This document shows, piece by piece, positions 34,902-45,192 of a stretch of DNA of 64,000 nt. Source of the DNA: Magnetococcales bacterium (GTDB lineage Bacteria > Pseudomonadota > Magnetococcia > Magnetococcales > JADFYX01); contig PEAM01000009.1 of NCBI GenBank assembly GCA_002753565.1, forward strand, positions 1 to 64,000, read 5' to 3'. A model generated the notes under the pieces. It did no database searches. It had not been told where the DNA came from and was given only the letters and a program-made list of their open reading frames with translations. Made by a program: the position numbers and the translations under genes. Every line of letters starts with the position of its first letter. The first letter of the stretch is position 1.

Positions 34902-37418
34902 TTATTTTGGATCTGGTTTGGTTGCGGTTTTATCCGGGATAGATAAGAGGATTGGAGGTGTTTTTCGCAGACGCATGGCATTTCCAATCACCACCAAGCT
35001 GGATAGGGGCATGGCAATGGCTGCAACAATGGGGGCCACATGGCCGGTAACAGCCAAAGGGATGGCCAGGGCGTTATAGGCAAAGGAGAAAAGAAAATTT
35101 TGCCGGATGATTGTCATGGTTCTGCGGGCCAGGGCAAAGGTCAAGGCCACATTGCTCAACTCTCTGTTTAAAAGGATGACATCTGCTGCGGCTACGGTAA
35201 CATCCGTGGCATTTTCAACTGCCAGCGCCACATCCGAACGGGCCAGGGCAGGGGCATCGTTAATACCATCTCCCACCATGGCAATAATGAGACCCTGTTC
35301 CTGAAGACGTTGAATGGACTGCTCCTTTTCTGCGGGAAGTACCTCGCTTTCCATCTGTTCAATCCCCATCTCCCTGGCGACCAACGCTACCACAGAGTGT
35401 TGATCCCCTGAAAGCAGACGAACCGGAAGCCCCATGGCTTTGAGGATATTGATGGATACTTTGGCGTCGGGTTTGGGGCGATCACTCAGGCCAATCCAGC
35501 CAAGGACCCTATCTCCCTCAGAACATAAAGCCCAAGTGGCCGGGTTTCCCTCATCATCAGGGTAGGATAGCGGCGGGGTCGTCAAGCCCGTGCTGGCAAA
35601 AGCCAGCCGGCCTACCCGAATGGTTTTTTCTCCGTGTTGGGCTGACATCCCCATGCCTGGGGTGTTGATGGGGTTTTTTATGTCAGATAGGAGAGGCCAG
35701 CCTCTCTCTTTCAAGGCTCGAACAATTGCCAGGCCGACAGGATGTTCGGAAAACTGCTCAACAGCTGCCGCCTGGGTTAACAGGGTCTGCTCAGTGAGGC
35801 CGGGAGCAGGAATCAGACGGTCCACTTGGGGAAGCCCTTGGGTTATGGTGCCGGTTTTATCGAGAACCACCTGGTTGACCCGCTCCAACCTCTCCAGGGT
35901 TTCACCATTTTTAATGAGGATGCCCCGTTTGGCCGCCGCTCCGGTTGCCACCACAATAGCCGCCGGGGTGGCTAGACCTAACGCACAAGGGCAGGTAATA
36001 ATGAGTAGAGCAACGGTGTTTTCCAACGCCTGGCTGGGATCGTACCACATCCAGTAGGCCAATGTCGCACTGGCCAATAGCAGGATGGCTCCGACAAACC
36101 AGGCGGCAATGGTGTCGGCCAGACCTTGAATGGGTGGGCGTTGGGCTTGAGCAGACTCTACCCGTTGAATAATTTTGGCCAGGGTTGTCTCTTCTCCTAC
36201 TCGGATGGCTTGGAGGGTGATGCCGCCATCGACATTCAACGAACCACCTGCCACCATCTCTCCGATATTTTTGGTGACAGGCAGGCTTTCACCGGTCAAC
36301 ATGGATTCGTCGACACTGGTCTTGCCCAGAAGGAGTGTGCCATCAACAGGAATCCGCTCTCCCGGCTTAACCAGAAGATGATCCCCAACGCGAACCTCTC
36401 GAACCGGTACCGTTACCGGTTCACCGTCTCGGAGCAGGGTAGCGGTTTTGGGTTCCAGGTTAAGCAAGCTTTCGGTAGCACTGGCCGCCTTGCGTCTTGC
36501 GGCGGATTCGAGATAACGTCCCGTCAGCAAAATAAAGAGAAACAGGGTGACCGAGTCAAAATAGACCTCTCCTTGGTTGGTAAAGGTGAGGGTGACACTA
36601 TAGCCGTAGGTGGCCAGAGCACCCAGGGTAATGGGCAGGTCCATACTCAGATGGCCAACTTGCAGGCTTCTCCAGGCTCCGATAAAAAAGAGCCACCCGC
36701 TATAAAAAACCACCGGGGTGGCCAGGGCAAAGGAGACCCAGTGAAAAAAAACCTTGTATTCTGCCTCAATGCCTTGAAAATACCCGGCATACAGGGCGAT
36801 GGAAAGAAACATGACATTAGCCGCCCCAAAACCGGCTACCCCCAGCCTGGAGAGCAGGTCCCGGTCTCTTTTTTGGTGGAGGGCCTCACCTTTGGAGGGG
36901 TCGTAGGGTTCGGCTTGATAACCAATTTTGCGGATGGTAAGAATAAGGGTGGAGAGGGTGGTTAAGGTAGGGTTCCAGCGAACCTTGGCTCGTTGGGTAG
37001 AAAAATTAACCTGAACCTCACTCACACCGGGGAGTTTGCGCAATACCTGCTCATTGAGCCACACACAAGCCGCGCAGTGGATGCCGGAGAGGATCAGATT
37101 GATCTCTCTCTCTTCTCCCATTTGCCGAACCAGATCTTTTTGGTAGTCGGGATCATCAAAAGCCAGCAGACCGGCATCATCCAGATTGTCTGGTTGAGAG
37201 GTGCTGCTATCGGCTTCTCGGAATTGGTAGTAGGCCTCTAGTCCCATGCCCTGAATCATCTGGTAGGCGCCCAGGCAGCCGGTACAGCAGAAGGCTTTGA
37301 TCTCCTGGTCAGTAGACCGGCTTGATTCAGCCGATTGTTGGGCGACAATCGGATTGTCTGGTGGCACATCCAGCCCACAGTGGTAACAGGGCTTGGCGGG
37401 GAAGGGGGTGGTTGTCAT
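34902..37418 (-). CDS. ccoI: Copper-translocating P1B-type ATPase CcoI/FixI
   Basis: This is an 838-aa copper pump supplying CuB of cbb3 oxidase. Domains in order: a Cys-rich N-terminal cluster ([10 protein letters not shown] and CCTGC), a heavy-metal-associated domain with GIHCAACV, eight helices with the metal-site CPC ([11 protein letters not shown]), the actuator TGES, the phosphorylation site DKTGTITQG and hinge [11 protein letters not shown] chose the ATG at 37418; a TTG three codons upstream is also possible and neither has a strong ribosome-binding site. Confidence 0.95.
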   Translation of the reverse strand: MTTTPFPAKPCYHCGLDVPPDNPIVAQQSAESSRSTDQEIKAFCCTGCLGAYQMIQGMGLEAYYQFREADSSTSQPDNLDDAGLLAFDDPDYQKDLVRQMGEEREINLILSGIHCAACVWLNEQVLRKLPGVSEVQVNFSTQRAKVRWNPTLTTLSTLILTIRKIGYQAEPYDPSKGEALHQKRDRDLLSRLGVAGFGAANVMFLSIALYAGYFQGIEAEYKVFFHWVSFALATPVVFYSGWLFFIGAWRSLQVGHLSMDLPITLGALATYGYSVTLTFTNQGEVYFDSVTLFLFILLTGRYLESAARRKAASATESLLNLEPKTATLLRDGEPVTVPVREVRVGDHLLVKPGERIPVDGTLLLGKTSVDESMLTGESLPVTKNIGEMVAGGSLNVDGGITLQAIRVGEETTLAKIIQRVESAQAQRPPIQGLADTIAAWFVGAILLLASATLAYWMWYDPSQALENTVALLIITCPCALGLATPAAIVVATGAAAKRGILIKNGETLERLERVNQVVLDKTGTITQGLPQVDRLIPAPGLTEQTLLTQAAAVEQFSEHPVGLAIVRALKERGWPLLSDIKNPINTPGMGMSAQHGEKTIRVGRLAFASTGLTTPPLSYPDDEGNPATWALCSEGDRVLGWIGLSDRPKPDAKVSINILKAMGLPVRLLSGDQHSVVALVAREMGIEQMESEVLPAEKEQSIQRLQEQGLIIAMVGDGINDAPALARSDVALAVENATDVTVAAADVILLNRELSNVALTFALARRTMTIIRQNFLFSFAYNALAIPLAVTGHVAPIVAAIAMPLSSLVVIGNAMRLRKTPPILLSIPDKTATKPDPK

Positions 37419-37540
37419 GGGAGGCAATTTCTAGTTTTGTTGATATGTGGAAACCACCATTCTATCTATTTTTGGAACCGGTAGCCAGTTACGGTTCATA
37501 TTAAATTTGACCACTGACTTCAGTCAGGTATTCTCCTCTC

Positions 37541-38209
37541 ATGATCCCATCGCTCCTTGATCTATGGCTCACCTTTCTCACTGCTCTGCTGGCCAGCGGG
37601 CACTGTATCGGCATGTGTGGCGGTTTGGTTGCGGCCTACTCGCTGAAACTACCCAGAAAGGCTGGCTTTTCCCTTTTTGTTCCCCACCTGCTTTATGGGG
37701 CGGGCCGTCTCTCTACTTATATGTTGCTGGGCGCGGTCTCTGGTTGGGTCGGCTCTTTAAGCTTGACCTTTGACCGTCCCCAGTCTCTACAGGGGGTTCC
37801 CTATCTGTTGGCTGGCGGGATTATGGTTTGGATGGGGTTGGGAACGGCTGGATTGAATCCTCTGTCTGGTTTGAAAGAGGGGGGCAAGGAGGGGGGATTC
37901 CTCATCCGGTTGACCCAACGGGTGATGGCGTATCATGGCCGAGGGCGAACTTTTTTCTTGGGGATTATGACCGGTCTGCTACCCTGTACGCTGCACTGGG
38001 CGTTTCAGGCCAAGGCCATGGCGGTGGGGTCCATTGGAGGAGGGGCGGCTATTTTGCTGGCTTTTGGTCTGGGAACCCTGCCTGCTCTCTGGGGGTTTGG
38101 TCTCATCTCTACCTGGTTGAGCCAACACGCCCGACAACGATTGCTGCAAGGGGCTGGCTTGGTTATCGTTCTGATGGGATTGATGACCATTAAACAGGGG
38201 CTGTCTTAG
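37541..38209 (+). CDS. SafE/DsbD-like membrane protein near cbb3 maturation genes
   Basis: This 222-aa protein has about six helices, with the paired cysteine motifs GHCIGMCGG (residues about 21-29) and GLLPCTL (near residue 145), as in the DsbD-2/sulfite-exporter TauE/SafE-type family. Members encoded beside ccoGHIS genes are thought to help copper handling or redox supply for cbb3 assembly. It diverges from ccoI across 122 bases. The transported species is not known. Confidence 0.8.
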   Translation: MIPSLLDLWLTFLTALLASGHCIGMCGGLVAAYSLKLPRKAGFSLFVPHLLYGAGRLSTYMLLGAVSGWVGSLSLTFDRPQSLQGVPYLLAGGIMVWMGLGTAGLNPLSGLKEGGKEGGFLIRLTQRVMAYHGRGRTFFLGIMTGLLPCTLHWAFQAKAMAVGSIGGGAAILLAFGLGTLPALWGFGLISTWLSQHARQRLLQGAGLVIVLMGLMTIKQGLS

Positions 38210-38330
38210 GGGGATGTATCATGGTTGAATGGGGGGAAGAGTGGATGCCAGGATCTGTTACAAATCGAAAGGTAGGAAAACCAGGTTGTCTGCAAAGCTG
38301 CTCACGCTCTGATATAGAGGTACTCTTGAG

Positions 38331-41327
38331 ATGAGAGGACTCTTGAATCGACTGCTGCGCCGTCCCCTGTTGGGGGGTCAGATTCTGCTCTCATCCTTTA
38401 TTATCAACCTGTTGGGTTTAGCCTCCTCGGTCTATGTTATCCAGATCTTCAACCGTTATGTGGGCCATGGTATTGATGGGACCCTCTATACCTTGGGTGG
38501 AGGCATGGTCTTGGCCTTGGTGTTGGAGTTGGCTTTTCGCCATGTCCGGCAGCGGTTGGCAGAGGGTACGGTGGTTCTCCCAGACCATAGAATGGGTGAG
38601 CGGCTGGTTAAGTCGTTGACTCTGGCCAAATCTGCCGCGCTGGATTCGGTCCCGGTCGGTTTTCGGCGGGAGGCTTTGAAAGCGCTCTCCACCATCCAAA
38701 GTGCTTACTCTCCTGCCAATCTTCTTACCCTGGTGGACCTGCCTTTTGCCTTGATGTTCTTGGGGGCTGTCTATCTGCTGGCGCCTTCGTTGGGTATGGT
38801 GGCGCTGGTGGTGTTGTCTCTTTCGGTATTGGTTGCTCTATTGGGCAGCCGATTGGTGCAAAAGGCTCAACAATCATTAATTGGTGCCCAGGCCAGTCAG
38901 GGAACGGTCTCGGCCTCTCTGGAGCGAGGAGACTCGATCCGGGCCTTCAACATGAAACATTTCCTGCTCTCCCAATGGCGGGAAAAAAGCCTTAAAACCC
39001 ACCTTTTGCGAGGGAGAAGTGGGAGTCGACAGGCTTTTATTCAGTCTCTGTTACAGAGTGCCGGCGGCATCATGACCTTATTGGTTATCGGTGTGGGAGC
39101 CAAATTGGCTACCTTGGGTCAGTTGGAAATGGGCACCTTGATTGGTGCCAATATCCTGGCTGCTCGGGGCTTGATGATGGTCTCTCGCTTTGCCCAGATG
39201 ACCCCTGTTTTGGTTCAGGCCCGACAATCGGCAACCCTTTTGGCTCGGATGATGAAGCTGCCCAAGGAGTCGGAGGAGGGGACCCGTCTGGCCCACTTTT
39301 CAGGACGGCTGGCCTTCAAAGATATGGCGTTTCGCCATCCTGGCTCCTCGGCTCCTCTCTTTGAGTCTCTCTCCCTTGTGATTGAGCCGGGAGAGGTGTT
39401 GGTTGTCAGTGGTAACAATGGGTCGGGAAAAACCACCCTGGCCCGGCTGTTGGTTGGGTTGATTGAGCTGGATCGAGGGGCTATTTTGGTGGACGGTGTC
39501 GACCTTCGTCAGATCGACCCGGTATGGTGGCGACAGCAGATAGTCTATCTACCACAAGATCCCAGCCTGATCCACGCTACCCTCCGGGAAAATCTGGCGG
39601 TATTAAACCCCGATGTGGGAGATGAGAGCCTGAAGCAGATGCTGCGCCGGGTGGGGTTGGGGCCGTTTCTAGATGAAAATCCACAAGGTCTGGACCGGAT
39701 GATGGAGGGTGGCTCTCCCCATCTTTCACGAGGTATTCTTCGCCGTATGGCTCTGGTCAGAGCCATGGTTTCCCAAGGGGGAATCGTTCTGATGGATGAG
39801 CCGACCGATGGCCTGGACCGGGATGGTGTTGGGATGATAGCGGAGTTGATTACCCAACTTAATGAGCAGGGTCGTACACTTATCGTCTTCTCCAGCCAGC
39901 CGGATATTCTCCAGTCCCGCGGCTTGGTTTTGGATATCAACAACAAGCCGACCCCTTTACTAAGACAAAAGCAGGGGGCCGCAGCTCCTACCAAAAGAGC
40001 TGTCTATAAAAGAGAGTCTACCCAGCTGCCAACTCCCCCGGCTCCTCTGGATGAGTCGCTGGCTGATGTGGGGGTAACATGGCGTGTGTCCGGTTTGGGG
40101 TTTATGCTTATCACTCTGTTTGTCTCTTTGGCTCTTTGGGCCAACATCAGACACCTGGATGTGATGAGTCTGGCTGAGGGAGAGATTGTCACCGCCAGCA
40201 AGGTTCAGCAGGTTCAGCATCTGGAGGGGGGGATTGTTCGGGAAATATTGGTCCAGGAGGGGGATACGGTTGAGAAGGGGCAGCCCCTGATTGTTCTGGA
40301 CTCTATTGCCAGTGCGGCGGATGTGGAGGCCATTCAATTAAATATCCGCTCTTTAAAGGTGGATCTTATCCGGCTTCAGGCAGAAGTTGCTGACGAGGAG
40401 ACGCTCACGTTTGGCCCAGAATGGCAAGATCAGACGCTGCTCTCCCAGGCGCGGAACCTCTTCCAGGCTCGACGTCGCTCCTTGATGTCGGAGCTTGACA
40501 GCCAAAGAGACCTGATTGTTCAACGCCAGGAGGAGATTGCCGAGGTTCAGGCCCGTCAATCCAGACAGAAAAAACTGATGGTCATCCTGCGGGAACAGAT
40601 TGCCATCAGTCGGACCATGGTCTCTGAAGCTCTCTCCAGCCGCTATGAACATTTAAACCACCTGAAAGAGCAGAATCAGTTGGAGAGCCGTATTGAGGAG
40701 GATGGAGCGGCCTTGAAACGGACAGCCGCCGCTCTGCGTCAGGCAGAAGAGACTCTGTTGGGTATTCAACATCAACATAAAGAGGCCTTGCGACAAGAGC
40801 TGGAAGAGACCCAACGCAACCTGAACGAGCTGGTGTTGCGTCTGGAAAAATTTGAAGATAGCATGCAACGCAAGGTGTTGAGAGCCCCTGTCAACGGTAT
40901 TATCAAAACCCTGTTTGTGGTCAGCAAGGGAGGGGTTGTCCCTCCGGGTGGCACAGTTCTTGAAGTAGTACCGGGAGAGGATCGTCTGCTGGTTGAGGCT
41001 CGGCTTCCTGTTCAGGATGTGGGACATGTCAAGATAGGCCAGCGTGTTATCATCCGCTTGGCTTCAGTAGATGCAAGTAAATTTGGCAAGTTAGAGGGAA
41101 GTGTGGTACATATCAGCCCTGATTCGGTTGTCTCTCAAGAGGGGTTTCCCTATTATGTGGTGAGAATTTCGACCAAGCAAAGTTATTTTTTAAATGGTCA
41201 GGACCGTTACGACCTGGTTCCGGGTGTTGTCGTGACAGCGGGAATATTGACAGGAGAGCGAACAGTTTTAGAGTATATCATGGGGCCTTTTGCTCAGGGG
41301 ATCGACTTTGCGCTGAGTGAACGGTAA
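38331..41327 (+). CDS. Fused type I secretion ABC transporter and HlyD-type membrane fusion protein
   Basis: This single 998-aa protein joins two parts that are normally separate. Residues 1-300 are an ABC exporter membrane domain (about six helices). Residues about 325-535 are the nucleotide-binding domain: Walker A GNNGSGKTT (361-369), Q-loop Q409, signature LSRGI (465-469) and Walker B VLMDE (486-490). The H-loop position reads VFSSQPD, so the usual histidine is absent. After a proline-rich linker, a helix (about 588-606) leads into a HlyD part with a lipoyl-like HLEGGIVREILVQEGD motif (630-645), a long coiled coil (about 660-845) and a beta-barrel domain. There is no frameshift. It is followed by a TolC homologue. 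Confidence 0.93.
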   Translation: MRGLLNRLLRRPLLGGQILLSSFIINLLGLASSVYVIQIFNRYVGHGIDGTLYTLGGGMVLALVLELAFRHVRQRLAEGTVVLPDHRMGERLVKSLTLAKSAALDSVPVGFRREALKALSTIQSAYSPANLLTLVDLPFALMFLGAVYLLAPSLGMVALVVLSLSVLVALLGSRLVQKAQQSLIGAQASQGTVSASLERGDSIRAFNMKHFLLSQWREKSLKTHLLRGRSGSRQAFIQSLLQSAGGIMTLLVIGVGAKLATLGQLEMGTLIGANILAARGLMMVSRFAQMTPVLVQARQSATLLARMMKLPKESEEGTRLAHFSGRLAFKDMAFRHPGSSAPLFESLSLVIEPGEVLVVSGNNGSGKTTLARLLVGLIELDRGAILVDGVDLRQIDPVWWRQQIVYLPQDPSLIHATLRENLAVLNPDVGDESLKQMLRRVGLGPFLDENPQGLDRMMEGGSPHLSRGILRRMALVRAMVSQGGIVLMDEPTDGLDRDGVGMIAELITQLNEQGRTLIVFSSQPDILQSRGLVLDINNKPTPLLRQKQGAAAPTKRAVYKRESTQLPTPPAPLDESLADVGVTWRVSGLGFMLITLFVSLALWANIRHLDVMSLAEGEIVTASKVQQVQHLEGGIVREILVQEGDTVEKGQPLIVLDSIASAADVEAIQLNIRSLKVDLIRLQAEVADEETLTFGPEWQDQTLLSQARNLFQARRRSLMSELDSQRDLIVQRQEEIAEVQARQSRQKKLMVILREQIAISRTMVSEALSSRYEHLNHLKEQNQLESRIEEDGAALKRTAAALRQAEETLLGIQHQHKEALRQELEETQRNLNELVLRLEKFEDSMQRKVLRAPVNGIIKTLFVVSKGGVVPPGGTVLEVVPGEDRLLVEARLPVQDVGHVKIGQRVIIRLASVDASKFGKLEGSVVHISPDSVVSQEGFPYYVVRISTKQSYFLNGQDRYDLVPGVVVTAGILTGERTVLEYIMGPFAQGIDFALSER

Positions 41328-41337
41328 TAGGTGGGGT

Positions 41338-42666
41338 ATGAAATATTTGTCTGGTATAATGGGAAAAAAAATAGTTTATGTTGCGGTGCTCTCTCTTGTC
41401 TTGATGCCCGTACCGCAGGCTTTTTCACAAACCTTGAACGAACTGGTTAAAGAGACACTCCAGACCAATCCCGAGGTACAGGCGGCCCAAAGCAATATGG
41501 CTGCCATCAAACAGATGGTCCGCCAGGCCAAGGCCGGGTATCTGCCCACCGTCGATTTTGCCGCAGGATACGGTACCGAATACAGTGATAACAGCACCAC
41601 CCGAGCCATCACCAACTATCATCATGAAACCATGGGAAGAGGGGAGTCCAGCCTCAGCGTCAATCAGATGCTCTTTGATGGTTTTCGGACCAAACATGAC
41701 AAGGCCCGAGTTGAAGCCCTCTATCTTGCTGCAAAAAACAACCTGAACCAGACCTCAGAATCGGTTGCGGGGAACACCCTTTCAGCCTTTCTGGAGGTGA
41801 TCAAACGGCATGAACTGCTCGAGTTGATCAAAGATAACGTCCTTCTTCATCAGCGTTCCCTGAAAAAAATCAAACGCAAAGTGGAGGTGGGGGGTGGTAA
41901 TCAGGTTGATGTTCAACAGACAGAAAGTCGACTGGCTCTGGCCTCCTCCAGCCATGCAATGGGTGAGATCGCCTTAAAGAACAGCAAGGCTCGATTCTTT
42001 CGAATTACCGGTCAGACGGTAACCGAATTGACCCGCCCTGATCCCGTCATGGATCTGATTCCCAACTCTCTGGAAAAAGCCTGGGAGATTGCCCTGGTCA
42101 ACCATCCGGGTCTGCAGGCCTCCCAGGCCAATCTGCTTGCGGCCAGAGCCGAGAAAGAGGGGGCGCGGTCAGCCCTGTTTCCCAAAGTCAACCTGGAACT
42201 CAACTACACCAATAACGGCAATATTTCCGGTGCAGCCGGTCACAGCCACTCAGCCAGTGCCATGGTTCGTTTAAGATACAACCTTTTTAGTGGCTGGGCC
42301 GATGAGGCCAAAGGGGATGAGCTGATGGAGAGGATTAATCAGCGACAAGAGCTTCTTGAGCAGGCCCGTCGAACCATCCGTGAGCAGGTTGAAACCACTT
42401 GGGAGACCCTCCAGGGGACCATAAGCCGCATTGCTCATCTGGAAAAGCACCAGAAGATCAGTCAAGAGGTGACCCTCTCCTACCACAATCAGTTTAAGCT
42501 GGGAAAACGGACCTTCCTGGATGTTTTGAACTCCGAAACAGAACTTTTCAACGCCAAAAGTACCCTGGTAAGTGCCCAGATAGAGTATTTGAAAATGGTC
42601 TATCAACTCTTATCCCAGATGGGTCTGGTGCGGCAATCTTTGGGTATTGAACGGTCAGAAGGGTAG
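41338..42666 (+). CDS. TolC-family outer membrane protein
   Basis: This is a 442-aa outer-membrane channel subunit for type I secretion. The start at 41338 has AGGTGGGG before it. A signal peptide covers residues about 1-29 (cleavage after QAFSQ). Two internally repeated outer-membrane-efflux halves begin with LNELVKETLQTNPEVQAAQS and WEIALVNHPGLQASQANLLA, each followed by long helices. The conserved FLDVLNSETELFNAKSTLV motif is near the end. It lies ten bases after the fused ABC-HlyD gene, so the pair encodes the whole three-part exporter. Confidence 0.94.
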   Translation: MKYLSGIMGKKIVYVAVLSLVLMPVPQAFSQTLNELVKETLQTNPEVQAAQSNMAAIKQMVRQAKAGYLPTVDFAAGYGTEYSDNSTTRAITNYHHETMGRGESSLSVNQMLFDGFRTKHDKARVEALYLAAKNNLNQTSESVAGNTLSAFLEVIKRHELLELIKDNVLLHQRSLKKIKRKVEVGGGNQVDVQQTESRLALASSSHAMGEIALKNSKARFFRITGQTVTELTRPDPVMDLIPNSLEKAWEIALVNHPGLQASQANLLAARAEKEGARSALFPKVNLELNYTNNGNISGAAGHSHSASAMVRLRYNLFSGWADEAKGDELMERINQRQELLEQARRTIREQVETTWETLQGTISRIAHLEKHQKISQEVTLSYHNQFKLGKRTFLDVLNSETELFNAKSTLVSAQIEYLKMVYQLLSQMGLVRQSLGIERSEG

Positions 42667-42736
42667 ACTCAGCCCTTTTTATCCCCGATTCGTGCTGCCT
42701 TGTTATCAATGTTGAATCGATTACCAAGGGCTCGGG

Positions 42737-44476
42737 CTATTCAGCTATCAACTGTTCAATCTCTGTAATTCTAGGGTCACCGGGAAACATTTTTCTGGCT
42801 CTCTCCAGATAGAGTTTGGCATTACCGGTTCTATCCCAGATGGCCAACTCCAGAAACCGCTCAAAAACGGTGTTTTCCAACTCCTTGATGAGGGGATTCT
42901 CTGGGGACAACGCTTTAATCTTTTCAATCTTCCTCATGGCATTATCATTCCAGGGACGGGTAAGGCGGGATTCGGTAATATTCCGTTTGACGCCATCAAC
43001 CAATACCGCTATCTGACCTTCAACTCCGGCTGGTATTTCTGTTGCCGCCTCTTTATGAGCAGGAGGGGTGGTCTCCTCTTCGCCGGGAGGGGTCGAGCGT
43101 TCCATGGGTTCAGGAGCGGTTCCTGAATAGTGTTCCATATTTACCTGGCCTTGCTCGTCAGCCGACCCCTCTTGAGATGGTTTTTGAGAGGTTGGTTCCG
43201 GTTGAGGAGCTGCTTGTGGAGCAGGAGGAGGAGCCAGGGGAGGATATTCGGGTTGTTGAATGGCAGAGTCGGTCTCGCCTATTGCGGCTTCATCGGGGAG
43301 CAGTCCATGGGTTTCATCAGGTGGCTCGATTGGGGTGGAAAGGTTGATTGCCGCAGAGGAGTTAAGGGTGGAGTTCTCTTGGGGTTTGCTGTCCGTCATC
43401 ACCTCAGCACCCTGCTCGGACAAAGATTTCTCCCCCAAAAAAGTGGTATGAGAAGAGTCGGTTGTCTCTGCTTGTTGAGTCTCCTGTTCCTCTGTTGGTT
43501 CTGGCAGAGAAAGGGGCGTGGCCTCTTGTTGTTGCGTGGGCCGGTTGGCAAAATCCGACTGTTCTGAAACGGCTGGGGTTGGTTTGGGGTAGCTGGTTAC
43601 ATAGTTGGCGATAACACCGGTCACAAGGGCCAGGCCTACCCATGCGATGGCAACGGGCAGTTTGATGGGGCTCTTCTTCGCCTCTTCTTGTGGGATCGAT
43701 TTTTGGGGCAAGATACGGTGGGCTGTCTCTGGTTGGGTTTTGGGTTGATCTTGTCGATTGGCCCGATTGCTCAGATGTTTAAAGTTGTGTCGGGCAGAGA
43801 CCAGAGCATAGATGTTGGCGAGCATGCCCTGTTGGCGTAGCTCCAGAAAATAGTCATCAGGCAGATCGTTGAGTTTGGCTGGGTCTAGAAGAAAAAAATT
43901 ATGGGTCTGTACTGGCAGGGATTCACCCGGAACAAGATCAGCCAGATGTTTGCTGTGAAAAAGATTCTGTTCGTAGAGTTTATAGACAACCCAGTCTGTT
44001 TGCCCTAATGCCTTCTGATATTTAACCAGCTTTTTGCGGATGCTCTTTAAAAGGTCGGTAGCCTCACCCGAGGGGCTGAAAAGGGGCTGTCCCTCTTCAG
44101 GGGAGAGGTTGACATCAAAATGGGGGGCATTCCTATCGATGAGCAGGGTCATTTTCCCTCTTTCATCGATAGGGCCAGGGTAGAAGGGGTAACAGGCCAG
44201 GCTGGCAGGAATCAGGTGGTTTTCCTGCCACTCACCTTGGCTGGTAAGAAACAGGTTTCCCCGGGTCGTCTCCAACCCCAGCAGCGCCATGGGAACCAGC
44301 CTTTCATCGCCTTCACTCAACGAAAAGAGGATGGGATAGGATCGAGAAGCCTGGATAAACTCGGAAAAGAGCAGAGGAGCCATCACTCTCTTGGCTGTAT
44401 TGAGATAGCTGTTTTGCGGTCTATAGACAAGATTTTTATGGTCTATGGGGTTCAATACTTCAAGTTTAAGGTTCAT
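42737..44476 (-). CDS. SapC-domain protein with membrane anchor and long linker
   Basis: This is a 579-aa protein. Residues about 30-235 match the SapC family (YPILFSLSEGDERLVPMALL, GNLFLTSQGEWQ, IPASLACYPFY, FFLLDPAKLNDLPDD). A basic stretch and one transmembrane helix (about 274-293) follow. Then comes a Pro/Glu/Gln-rich linker (about 300-480) and a helical C-terminal domain (485-579). The start at 44476 is preceded by AGAGAAG. SapC proteins are linked to S-layer or RTX protein secretion, and this gene converges on the type I exporter. The C-terminal extension is not part of the usual family. Whether it is an exporter partner is inferred. Confidence 0.78.
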   Translation of the reverse strand: MNLKLEVLNPIDHKNLVYRPQNSYLNTAKRVMAPLLFSEFIQASRSYPILFSLSEGDERLVPMALLGLETTRGNLFLTSQGEWQENHLIPASLACYPFYPGPIDERGKMTLLIDRNAPHFDVNLSPEEGQPLFSPSGEATDLLKSIRKKLVKYQKALGQTDWVVYKLYEQNLFHSKHLADLVPGESLPVQTHNFFLLDPAKLNDLPDDYFLELRQQGMLANIYALVSARHNFKHLSNRANRQDQPKTQPETAHRILPQKSIPQEEAKKSPIKLPVAIAWVGLALVTGVIANYVTSYPKPTPAVSEQSDFANRPTQQQEATPLSLPEPTEEQETQQAETTDSSHTTFLGEKSLSEQGAEVMTDSKPQENSTLNSSAAINLSTPIEPPDETHGLLPDEAAIGETDSAIQQPEYPPLAPPPAPQAAPQPEPTSQKPSQEGSADEQGQVNMEHYSGTAPEPMERSTPPGEEETTPPAHKEAATEIPAGVEGQIAVLVDGVKRNITESRLTRPWNDNAMRKIEKIKALSPENPLIKELENTVFERFLELAIWDRTGNAKLYLERARKMFPGDPRITEIEQLIAE

Positions 44477-44608
44477 CCTCTCTTCTCTTTTCTGCTCTTT
44501 CCAGTGTAGTGGTTGGGCCCAAGGAAGGGAGCGTCGTTGAGGCTCGGTTGATCGGCTACTATAGTAGTTCTTTCGCTCGAATGCCAACTCTCCCTACCGG
44601 GGATGAAA

Positions 44609-44875
44609 TCAGCTGACAAAGCCGCTCCCTCCACAGGTGGCGCATGTTCGGTAGCAGCACCCTTGACCACAGCAGCGGTCGTGAGGTTCATGGAACCTCT
44701 CCCTGCTTCCTCGACAATCGGGACAGACTCTCTCTGCGCCAATTTTTTTTGCCTTTGCCTGGACACCCGGCACTTTCAGCCCCAGAAGTTCGATGGTCTT
44801 CTGACAAGAGGGACAGATACCCTCTTTATGAAGAGCGGGCAGGGCGCGGTGGCATCGGGAACAGGTAGTATCCAT
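44609..44875 (-). CDS. Small zinc-ribbon protein
   Basis: This 88-aa protein starts at ATG 44875 (MDTTCSRCHR); a GTG at 44905 would add ten residues. It has CSRC and CPSC in the first third and CPDCRGSRE and CATCGGSG in the second, so two four-cysteine zinc sites, the latter like a DnaJ zinc repeat. A CCGQGCCYRTC segment adds further cysteines. No catalytic domain is present. It lies 132 bases upstream of the SapC-domain gene on the same strand. Role unknown; protein or nucleic-acid binding is likely. Confidence 0.65.
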   Translation of the reverse strand: MDTTCSRCHRALPALHKEGICPSCQKTIELLGLKVPGVQAKAKKIGAERVCPDCRGSRERFHEPHDRCCGQGCCYRTCATCGGSGFVS

Positions 44876-45192
44876 CGTTTTGAATGATCCATTTAAAATT
44901 GTCACCTTTTTATGTCAGCTACCCAGACAATTGTTGGCAGTGAGGTGAAAAATAAACAATGGGGTTTAGTATAAGGGAGTGGGGGTGTGCAGGCTATATT
45001 TTTTCTTCCATCAGGGTGTCACCTTTTTGATTAAGGGGGTAAAAAATGCCAGGGGTTCGACGGAGATAAAAGGGGGGGTAAGAGAGGAGTGCCTGTTAAC
45101 TTACTGAAATATCTTTTACTATTCTTAAATTACAGCAATACTAAAATTTTGGCCTGCTGTTTGCATAAAATAAAAGCAGTGTGCAGGCGGTA

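Noticed and set aside
36126-36965. Long open frame (279 codons) on the plus strand opposite ccoI
   Set aside because: Shadow of the ccoI frame; composition is not protein-like and all CcoI motifs are intact on the minus strand.
38331-41327. A frameshift artefact joining two genes at the ABC-HlyD junction
   Set aside because: The frame is continuous and the linker is a normal Pro/Ala/Thr-rich segment leading straight into the HlyD helix; an assembly error cannot be excluded but nothing in the sequence suggests one.
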